A stretch of 64,000 nt of DNA. Origin: Halorubrum rubrum. Its GTDB lineage: Archaea; Halobacteriota; Halobacteria; Halobacteriales; Haloferacaceae. Shown here in pieces: positions 58,024 to 64,000 of this stretch (positions are counted from its first letter, which is position 1; every line of letters begins with the position of its first letter). Both the position numbers and the translations under genes were made by a program. The notes under the pieces were generated by a model. The model was given only the letters and a program-made list of their open reading frames with translations. It was not told the DNA's origin and made no database searches. Location of the stretch: NCBI RefSeq assembly GCF_024494685.1, contig NZ_JANHDM010000003.1, positions 186,001 to 250,000 of the forward strand, written 5' to 3'.

Positions 58024-59949
58024 TCACTTGAACCGGAACGTCTCCAGGTTCTTCGGCGCGAACGTCCGCATGTTGTAGTCGTGATACAGCGCCGAGGAGA
58101 GGTCCTGGACGGACTGCTCGTCGCCGTGGACGCACAGCACCTTCTCCGGGCGGGGATTCATCGTCTTCACGAAGTTCTCCAGCCCCTGCCGGTCGGCGTG
58201 ACCGGAGAAGCCGTCGACGGTCTCGACGCCCATCTCCAGCGAGAGGGTGTCGCCGCGGCCGCCGTTGCCCCAGTCGGAGACGGGGATCTCGTCCCAGCCG
58301 TTCTGGATCCGGCGGCCGAGCGTCCCCTGCGCCTGATAGCCGACGAACATGAGCCTCGAGTCCGGGTCCGGGCCGATGTGGCGGAGCCACGACATTATCG
58401 GCCCGCCCTCGATCATCCCCGACGTCGAGAGGATGATACACTCCTCGCCGTCGGCGACGTCCTGTCGCTCGTCCTCGCCGCCGTCGATATGGTTGAACTC
58501 CTCGGCGAGGAAGGGGTTCTCGTCCTCGTGGAAGATGCGGTTTCGCAGGTCGTCGCGGAGGTACTCGGGGTAGGTCGTGTGGATGGCGGTCGCCTCCCAG
58601 ATCATCCCGTCGAGGTGGACGGGCATCTCCGGGATCTCGCCCTCGCGCATCGCCTCCTCCAACACGAGCATGATCTCCTGTGACCGGCCGACCGCGAACG
58701 CCGGGATGACGACCTTTCCCCCCTGCTCGTACGTCTCGTTGATGACGCGTTTGAGCGCCTTCTCGGAGTCCTCCTGGTCGGTCTGGTAGTCGTTGCGCCC
58801 GCCGTAGGTGGACTCCAACACCAGCGTCTCGACGCGAGGGAAGTCGTTGACCGCGCCGTTGAACAGCCGGGTGTCCTCGTAGTGGATGTCCCCGGAGAAG
58901 GCGACGTTGTAGAGGCCGTCGCCGATGTGGAAGTGCGTCACCGCGCTGCCGAGGATGTGCCCCGCGTTGTGGAAGGTGAGCTTGACGTCGGGCGCGATGT
59001 CCGTCACGTCACCGAACTCCAGCGGGATCGTGTGTTTGATCGTCTCGCGGACCTGCGCGGACTCGTACGGCGGCGTGCGTCCCTCCTTGGCCGCCACGTC
59101 GAGGTAGTCGAGCTGGAGCAGGCCCATCAGGTCGCGCGTCGGCTCGGTGGTGTACACCGGTCCGTCGTAGCCGTACTTGAAGAGGAGGGGCAACAGCGCG
59201 GAGTGGTCGAGGTGAGCGTGGGTCAACACCACCGCGTCGAGCGTGTGTGCGCCCGCACCGAGCGCCTCCGGCACCTGGAGGTACGGTACCTCGCCCTCCG
59301 CGCCGGGTTTGTCCCCGCAGTCGATCAGGATACGCGTCTCGGGCGTCGAGAGGATGAATGCGGCGCGGCCGACCTCGCGACAGCAGCCGAGCGTCGTGAT
59401 CCGCACCCACTCGTCGTCGGACATCTCCTCGCGGTGGATCTGCCTGCCGACGCGCTCTAAGATGTCGCGGCGCTCCTCGCGCTCGTTCTTCAGGAAGTTG
59501 CGGACGTTCGAGACGGTCGAGGACTCGATCGGCGGCGTCCGCACGACCTCCGGGGTCCAGCCGATCTCCTGGGTGATCTCCCGCAGCGTGGAGCCGCGTC
59601 GGCCGATCACCATGCCGGGCTTTTCGGCCTCGATCACCACCTCGCCGGTGTCCTCGTGGAAGTCGAGGTCGGTCACGCCCGCGTCCTCGGGGATGACGTC
59701 TCTGACCTCCCCTTCCGCCTGCTTCGGCGGAGAGAGCACCGACGGGTCCGGACGGACCGTGATCCGCTTGCGGAGCTTCGAGGCGAGTCGCCGGATCAGG
59801 TCGCCGTCGCCCGCGAACCGCTTGGGGTCGCGGGTGTACACGACCAGTTCCGGCCCCTCGTATTTGACGTCCGTGACGCTCACGTCGTTCGGGACCTCCT
59901 GTTCTATCGTCGACTTCAGGTTCTCGAGTTGCTTATCGACTTGGCTCAT
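58024..59949 (-). CDS. aCPSF1: aCPSF1 beta-CASP ribonuclease (transcription termination factor)
   Basis: This 641-residue archaeal CPSF73 homologue cleaves RNA and mediates transcription termination. KH-type RNA-binding domains occupy about 1-155 (GMVIGRRGSTLREITQEIGW). The MBL motif is THAHLDHSA (His244, His246, Asp248, His249), followed by GDIHYEDTRLF and FAVGRSQEIM and further beta-CASP His/Asp residues. It would act with the RNA polymerase at U-rich sites. It is divergent from the next gene. Confidence 0.95.
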   Translation of the reverse strand: MSQVDKQLENLKSTIEQEVPNDVSVTDVKYEGPELVVYTRDPKRFAGDGDLIRRLASKLRKRITVRPDPSVLSPPKQAEGEVRDVIPEDAGVTDLDFHEDTGEVVIEAEKPGMVIGRRGSTLREITQEIGWTPEVVRTPPIESSTVSNVRNFLKNEREERRDILERVGRQIHREEMSDDEWVRITTLGCCREVGRAAFILSTPETRILIDCGDKPGAEGEVPYLQVPEALGAGAHTLDAVVLTHAHLDHSALLPLLFKYGYDGPVYTTEPTRDLMGLLQLDYLDVAAKEGRTPPYESAQVRETIKHTIPLEFGDVTDIAPDVKLTFHNAGHILGSAVTHFHIGDGLYNVAFSGDIHYEDTRLFNGAVNDFPRVETLVLESTYGGRNDYQTDQEDSEKALKRVINETYEQGGKVVIPAFAVGRSQEIMLVLEEAMREGEIPEMPVHLDGMIWEATAIHTTYPEYLRDDLRNRIFHEDENPFLAEEFNHIDGGEDERQDVADGEECIILSTSGMIEGGPIMSWLRHIGPDPDSRLMFVGYQAQGTLGRRIQNGWDEIPVSDWGNGGRGDTLSLEMGVETVDGFSGHADRQGLENFVKTMNPRPEKVLCVHGDEQSVQDLSSALYHDYNMRTFAPKNLETFRFK

Positions 59950-60123
59950 AGCTCACCGCGGGCCGTAGATCGCCGCCGCCGTCGGGTCGGACCGGTACCG
60001 ATACGCGGCACGTCGCCTTCGCGCTCGACCGTGACGGGGTAGGCATAGTGGAAGTACTGTCCGTATGTACCGTTGCGGGAACAGCCAGCGAAAACCCGCT
60101 TGCCTCGGAGTAGACTCCCTTCG

Positions 60124-60131
60124 TTATAAAA
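60124..60131 (+). promoter_or_regulatory. TATA box for 60173 gene
   Basis: TTATAAAA is centred about 45 bp before ATG 60173, predicting a leader of roughly 20 bases. It is one of the clearest TATA boxes of the window. Confidence 0.7.
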
Positions 60132-60172
60132 GACTTCGCAAAACGGATACCGCTCGCCGGCGTGGTCCGCCC

Positions 60173-60688
60173 ATGCGCGTCACCCCCGAGACCGTTCGCG
60201 AGGAACACGCCCGCGTCCGCGACCGCGCCCCCGTCGTCGTCCCGATCCTCAACGACACCCGCGACCGGCTCGGGACGCTGTTCGGAACCGAGGTCGACCG
60301 CGTCGACGAGGAGACCTACCGGCGCGAGGTCGACGCGGTCTTCGCGGACGGCGAGGTCGGGGTCAACGTCGCGGGGTACGCGGCGCTCCTCCGCGGCCTC
60401 GACGTCGCCGGCGACTACCCCGGATTCGTCGTCGACGAGGTTCTCGGCCGGGAGCTGGCGGCGACGATCGCCGGCGGACAGCCGCTCTCGCTCCTCGCGC
60501 AGGCGACGTTCCACTTCGCGGACGTCCACGTCGACCGGGACGCCACGGCCGAGGGGGACGCGGCCGGCGCGGGCACCGCGGGCGCGGACGACCTCGACGC
60601 CGCGCTCGCCGCGGGCTTTCAGACGCGGCTCCCCGGCTGGGCGTGGCGCGAGGGGGAGAGCCCGTTCGCGATCGACGCCGGCGACTGA
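60173..60688 (+). CDS. Haloarchaeal protein of unknown function
   Basis: This 171-residue soluble protein starts MRVTPETVREEHARVRDRAP. It has a conserved-looking VPILNDTRDRLGTLFG, a middle part with DVAGDYPGFVVDEVLG, and a C-terminal tail ending WREGESPFAIDAGD. A short acidic insert is at 128-145. I do not recognise a family. It is divergent from the aCPSF1 gene. Confidence 0.65.
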   Translation: MRVTPETVREEHARVRDRAPVVVPILNDTRDRLGTLFGTEVDRVDEETYRREVDAVFADGEVGVNVAGYAALLRGLDVAGDYPGFVVDEVLGRELAATIAGGQPLSLLAQATFHFADVHVDRDATAEGDAAGAGTAGADDLDAALAAGFQTRLPGWAWREGESPFAIDAGD

Positions 60689-60728
60689 CGGGGCGGGAGC
60701 GTCGCCCCCGGCGACCGGACGGCTCCGG

Positions 60729-61559
60729 CTACGACGTGAACTTCCGGATCAGATCGAACGCCCCGTCGCGCAGCGCGTCGGGGAGGAGTCGGGCGAGCAC
60801 CCCGAGGCGGCCGGCCGTCCCCGGCTGGACGCGGGCAGGCGGCTTCGTCGCGCTCGCCGCGTTGAGGACCTCCGCGGCGACGACCGACGGCTCGACCGCG
60901 CCCGGCCCGTCACCGCCGACCAGTCTCAGGTCCTCGAAGAGCGCGTAGACGTCCTCGTAGGCCCCTGACCGCTCGACGCCCTCGAGTTCGACCTCCCGCG
61001 ACGCCCGGTCCCAGAACGCCGTCCGGACCGATCCGGGCTCGACGACGACGACGTCGACGCCGAACTCGCGGACCTCGTTGCGCAGCGCGTCCGACATCGC
61101 CTCGAGCGCGAACTTCGATCCGGCGTAAACGCCCCCACCGGGGAACGACACCCGCCCCGCCACGGAGGAGACGTTCACGATCGTCCCGTCTCGCTCGCGG
61201 CGCATCGCCGGCAGCACGGCCCGAGTCAGGCGGTGGGGGCCGTACACGTTGACGTCGAACTGCTCGTGGACCTTCTCGGCCGGGACGTCCTCGATCGGCC
61301 CGTACTGTCCGTAGCCGGCGTTGTTGACGAGCGCGTCGATCGCCCCCTCCTCGTCCAAGATTCGGTCGACGACGCGGTCGACGTCCTCCTGGTCGGTGAC
61401 GTCGAGCGTCGCCAGCGTACAGCCCGCCTCGCCGAGCGTCTCGATGTCGGCGGGGTTCCGCGCGGTGGCGTACACCGTCCACCCCTCGTCGTTGAAGGCG
61501 TGCGCGGTCGCGCGGCCGATGCCCGAGGAACACCCGGTGATGAGTACCGTCTTCTGCAC
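60729..61559 (-). CDS. SDR-family oxidoreductase
   Basis: This 276-residue NAD(P)-dependent short-chain dehydrogenase starts VQKTVLITGCSSGIGRAT (TGxxxGIG cofactor loop). LVNNAGYGQYG follows, then NVSSVAGRVSFPGGGVYAGSKFALE, which holds the catalytic Ser-Tyr-Lys. A TATA-like agttat on the minus strand (61584-61589) is about 26 bp before GTG 61559, so a leaderless GTG start is preferred over ATG 61586. Substrate unknown. Confidence 0.88.
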   Translation of the reverse strand: MQKTVLITGCSSGIGRATAHAFNDEGWTVYATARNPADIETLGEAGCTLATLDVTDQEDVDRVVDRILDEEGAIDALVNNAGYGQYGPIEDVPAEKVHEQFDVNVYGPHRLTRAVLPAMRRERDGTIVNVSSVAGRVSFPGGGVYAGSKFALEAMSDALRNEVREFGVDVVVVEPGSVRTAFWDRASREVELEGVERSGAYEDVYALFEDLRLVGGDGPGAVEPSVVAAEVLNAASATKPPARVQPGTAGRLGVLARLLPDALRDGAFDLIRKFTS

Positions 61560-61662
61560 GCGTCGTCGGTCGGCCCCCGCCGGCATAACTCTCCCGACCC
61601 GGATCGGAAGCGATCCGAACCGAAGGCGACCCGGACCGAGCACGCTCCGCACCGAAGGCGGC

Positions 61663-62157
61663 CTACAGCTCCTCGGTGCGGATCCCCATCGCCCTCGAGG
61701 AGGGCGCGGTGCGCTCGAACCCCCACCGCTCGTAGAAGCCGTCGACGTCGGCGAGGAGGTCGACGTACGCCCCGTCGGGCGCGTTCTCGCGGAGCCACGC
61801 GACGAGCGCGTCCATCATCGCCGTTCCGATCCCCCGACCCTGGTGGGGCTCCGCGACGGCCATATCGGAGAGGTGGAATATCGACCCGCCGTCGCCGACG
61901 ATCCGCGCCATTCCGACCGTCGTTTCCGCTCCCGATCGAGTCCCGCTCCGGACCACGTGAACGCCGTACGTCGTGTTCGGAAGCCCTCGCTCGACCGCCT
62001 CGCGCGACCGGTCGCTCATGCCGGCCTCCCGGCGGAGCCGGACGAACGCGTCGACCGAGGGCGTCGTCGCCCGTAGTTCGTAGCCGGCCGGGAGCGTCGG
62101 TTCCGTCCACTGCTGCCGATCCGGGAGCCCGGCCCCGCCGGCGTCGCCATCGCTCAT
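61663..62157 (-). CDS. GNAT-family N-acetyltransferase
   Basis: The 164-residue protein has MAVAEPHQGRGIGTAMMDALVAWL, the Q/R-x-x-G-x-G/A motif of acetyl-CoA binding, and FYERWGFERTAPSSRAM at the C-terminus. It resembles small haloarchaeal acetyltransferases. Substrate unknown. It starts at ATG 62157 and is transcribed on the same strand as psmA. Confidence 0.87.
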   Translation of the reverse strand: MSDGDAGGAGLPDRQQWTEPTLPAGYELRATTPSVDAFVRLRREAGMSDRSREAVERGLPNTTYGVHVVRSGTRSGAETTVGMARIVGDGGSIFHLSDMAVAEPHQGRGIGTAMMDALVAWLRENAPDGAYVDLLADVDGFYERWGFERTAPSSRAMGIRTEEL

Positions 62158-62214
62158 GGTGATCGGTTCGCGTTCCGGTAGAAATCGGTTTCGGGGTGGG
62201 GCGGAGAGAGCGCG

Positions 62215-63003
62215 TTACTCCTCGTCCGCGCCCGCCGACTCGTCGTTCTCGTCAGCGTCCTCCTCGTCGTCGGTCGCGAGCAGGCCGCGTTCGGCGAGGA
62301 CCGCCTCGAGATCGTCGGCGGGGACCTCGGCGTACTGCGCGTCGTCGACGGTGATCGTCGCGACGCCGACGCCCTCGGGGGTGAGTCCCTCGTCGTTGGT
62401 CTGCGCGAGGGTGTCGAGCGCGAGCCCGACCGCCTCGTCCGTGGAGATTCCCTCCTCGTACTCCGACTCGAGGTAGTCCCGGAGGTCGCTTCGGTCGGAG
62501 CCGATGGAGAGCGCCTGCCACTCGTAGGGCGTCCCGGAGGGGTCGGTCTCGAAGAGGCGGGGCTCGCCGTTCTCGATCCCGCCGACGATGAGCGCGACGC
62601 CGAAGGGGCGCGCGCCGCCGATCTGGGTGTACTGCTGGATGTGGTCCGTGATCGTCTTCGTCAGCGTCTCGATCCCCATCGCCTCGCCGTAGCGCAGGCG
62701 GTTCACCTGCGCCTGCCGGCGCGCGAAGTCGATGAGCTGGCGGGCGTCCGCGACGTGGCCCGCGCTGGCGACGCCCACGTGGTCGTCGGCCTTGTGGAGC
62801 TTCTCGATGCTCGCGGGCTCCATGAGCGGGGAGCGGGCGCGCTTGTCGGCCGCGAGGACGACGCCGTCCTCGGCGCGGATGCCGACGCTCGCCGTCCCGC
62901 GTTTGACCGCCTCCCGTGCGTACTCGACCTGATAGAGCCTGCCGTCGGGAGAGAAGATGGTGATTCCTCGGTCGTACGCCTGTTGTTGGGATTGGCCCTG
63001 CAT
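62215..63003 (-). CDS. psmA: Proteasome alpha subunit
   Basis: The 262-residue alpha subunit of the 20S proteasome begins MQGQSQQQAYDRGITIFSPDGRLYQVEYA, with the N-terminal YDRG gate-helix region, and has the conserved ARQLIDFARRQAQVNR and GARPFGVALIVGG blocks. The C-terminus is a halophilic acidic tail (DDEEDADENDESAGADEE). ATG 63003 is 4 bp after the stop of the RNase P gene. This neighbourhood (RNase P components, psmA) is a conserved archaeal gene order. Confidence 0.96.
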   Translation of the reverse strand: MQGQSQQQAYDRGITIFSPDGRLYQVEYAREAVKRGTASVGIRAEDGVVLAADKRARSPLMEPASIEKLHKADDHVGVASAGHVADARQLIDFARRQAQVNRLRYGEAMGIETLTKTITDHIQQYTQIGGARPFGVALIVGGIENGEPRLFETDPSGTPYEWQALSIGSDRSDLRDYLESEYEEGISTDEAVGLALDTLAQTNDEGLTPEGVGVATITVDDAQYAEVPADDLEAVLAERGLLATDDEEDADENDESAGADEE

Positions 63004-63007
63004 GATA

Positions 63008-63487
63008 TCACTCGATGTCGAACGCCGCCGCGCCGACGTACCCCGACTCGGTCCGCACGTCGCGCGCGTCACCACGCACGACCGCGGACCGCTCGGCATC
63101 CTCGAACGCGACGTCTCGCTGTGTCGAACTGGCGGCCGCGCGACCCATATATCTTTCTTCACAGGCACGGACCGTCCCGGAGACCCCTCGAACGCGGATC
63201 CCCACGGGATCGCCGTCGACCTCGCTCACGCAGCCGATCGCGGCCCGCGCCTCCGGGACGTGGCCGCGACGGACCCGGACGACCGCCTCGCCCGCGCCGC
63301 TCGAGAACGAGAAGGAGAGCAGCTTCAGGCCGGCGTCGGCGCTGCCCGCGTCGCCGAGCAGGTTGCCGGCGCTATACCAGAGGGCACGCTGGAACGCGCG
63401 GCGGCCGATCGCCGCGTCCGGCCACGCCTCGATCCCGACGGCGAGGTACCGCCAGCGCGGGCGGAGGTGTTTCGGGAGGTGTTTCAT
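63008..63487 (-). CDS. rnp2: Ribonuclease P protein component 2 (Pop5/Rpp14)
   Basis: The 159-residue archaeal RNase P subunit opens MKHLPKHLRPRWRYLAVGIEAW and contains LLGDAGSADAGLKLLSF and VRRGHVPEARAAIGCV, the Pop5 core. With Rpp30 it helps the RNA to mature tRNA 5' ends. The C-terminal part after 130 is acidic and specific. The ATG is at 63487. It lies upstream of psmA and downstream of a methyltransferase gene. Confidence 0.92.
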   Translation of the reverse strand: MKHLPKHLRPRWRYLAVGIEAWPDAAIGRRAFQRALWYSAGNLLGDAGSADAGLKLLSFSFSSGAGEAVVRVRRGHVPEARAAIGCVSEVDGDPVGIRVRGVSGTVRACEERYMGRAAASSTQRDVAFEDAERSAVVRGDARDVRTESGYVGAAAFDIE

Positions 63488-63502
63488 GGTGGGAGCCGAC
63501 GC

Positions 63503-64000
63503 TCACTCCGCACCGGGCACCTCGTCGCCCGAACCGATGCGCTCGGCGACGATCACGCCGACCTGGTCGTGGACGCGCTCGACCGCGACGACCGCGAAGC
63601 CGACCGACGTGAACGCCTCGACGAGCGTCCCGACGGTCGCGGGGTCGTCGACCTCGGGGCTGTAGTACGGCTCGTCGGGGTCCGGCTCCTCGAAGAACAT
63701 CACGTCGCCGAGAACGATCCGGCGCGCGCCCGTCTCGGCCATGACCCGGATCGCCTCGCGCTTCTCGTCGTCCGCGAGGTGGTGGAGCGCGAAGTTCGAG
63801 GTGACGATATCCACCGACCGGCCGTCCGGCCCGTCGAGGTTCGGCTCCCGGAACTCGCCGTAGGCGAACTCGACGTTCGTGATCCGCGCCTCCGAGGCCT
63901 TCCGGCGGCCCTCCTCCATCATCCCTTCGCTGACGTCCCGGGCGAGGACGACCTTCGCGTCGGGCGCGAGCGCGAGCGAGATCGCGCCGGTTCCCGCGCC
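63503..64000 (-). CDS. Class I SAM-dependent methyltransferase (5'-truncated)
   Basis: The gene reads in from the right edge. The glycine-rich SAM loop GAGTGAISLALAPDA is at the edge (near nt 63960-64000), followed by ARDVSEGMMEEGR. FREPNLDGPDGRSVDIVTSNFALHHLAD is a motif II/post-II region and RIVLGDVMFFEEPDPDEPYYSPE follows. The first residues are missing. A methyltransferase in this location, between RNase P Rpp30 and Pop5 genes, is common in haloarchaea. Its substrate is unknown. Confidence 0.85.
   Translation of the reverse strand, partial: GAGTGAISLALAPDAKVVLARDVSEGMMEEGRRKASEARITNVEFAYGEFREPNLDGPDGRSVDIVTSNFALHHLADDEKREAIRVMAETGARRIVLGDVMFFEEPDPDEPYYSPEVDDPATVGTLVEAFTSVGFAVVAVERVHDQVGVIVAERIGSGDEVPGAE

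Overview
The window is about 64 kb of very GC-rich DNA (roughly 70% GC by eye). It encodes acidic proteins, archaeal information-processing factors (GatD, DnaG-type primase, TFS, aCPSF1, proteasome alpha, RNase P Pop5) and haloarchaeal hallmarks: halocyanin, archaeal lipid G1P dehydrogenase, and a cytochrome b/halocyanin cluster. It is most likely chromosome of a halophilic euryarchaeon (class Halobacteria, Halorubrum-like). Genes are densely packed and often overlap by ATGA or GTGA. Many first genes have a TATA-like box centred 25-28 bp before the start codon, so their mRNAs are probably leaderless.

Layout. 1-9.8 kb: gatD (cut by the left edge), an acetyltransferase, a prepilin peptidase, dnaG on the minus strand, a DUF3311/sodium-solute symporter pair, a D-2-hydroxyacid dehydrogenase and a DUF6498 membrane protein. 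9.8-20.1 kb: class III aminotransferase, M20 amidohydrolase, an unknown conserved gene, aldehyde ferredoxin oxidoreductase, a DUF5806 gene with a PAS-GAF histidine kinase, a UspA/GNAT pair and an aldo/keto reductase. 20.1-23.1 kb: first cobamide cluster (cobO, unknown gene, cobQ). 23.2-29.2 kb: DtxR/MntR-type regulator, LysE exporter, egsA, DUF420, M28 peptidase, divergent NAD-kinase paralog, membrane protein. 29.7-34.8 kb: cytochrome bc-type cluster with two split cytochrome b proteins, a membrane-anchored halocyanin and several small haloarchaeal proteins, but no recognisable Rieske protein. 35.0-40.0 kb: second cobamide cluster (HAD phosphatase, cbiB, cobS, cobY, cobD, cbiZ), a nucleotide-loop assembly and salvage operon. 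40.1-47.6 kb: MBL hydrolase and COG1031 radical SAM operon, small zinc protein, Hsp20, FAD oxidoreductase, a luciferase-like protein, and a glutathionyl-hydroquinone reductase homologue. 48.1-53.8 kb: an RND/MMPL exporter with a COG1361 surface protein, divergent from a TetR regulator, with a palindromic operator between the two promoters. 53.8-64 kb: HD hydrolase, TFS, AlaX, methylglyoxal synthase, aCPSF1, SDR, GNAT, then psmA, RNase P component 2 and a methyltransferase cut by the right edge.

Only two stretches exceed 300 bases without a gene (29164-29747 and 47627-48129). Both lie between convergent genes and share sequence modules of a non-coding repeat family with inverted repeats. I saw no tRNA, rRNA, CRISPR array, transposase or origin. 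The best candidates for new biology are this repeat element, the TetR operator with a possible leaderless small ORF behind it, the Rieske-less halocyanin/cytochrome b cluster with its orphan proteins, the HAD gene as a candidate missing cobamide phosphatase, and the NAD-kinase paralog with altered catalytic motifs.
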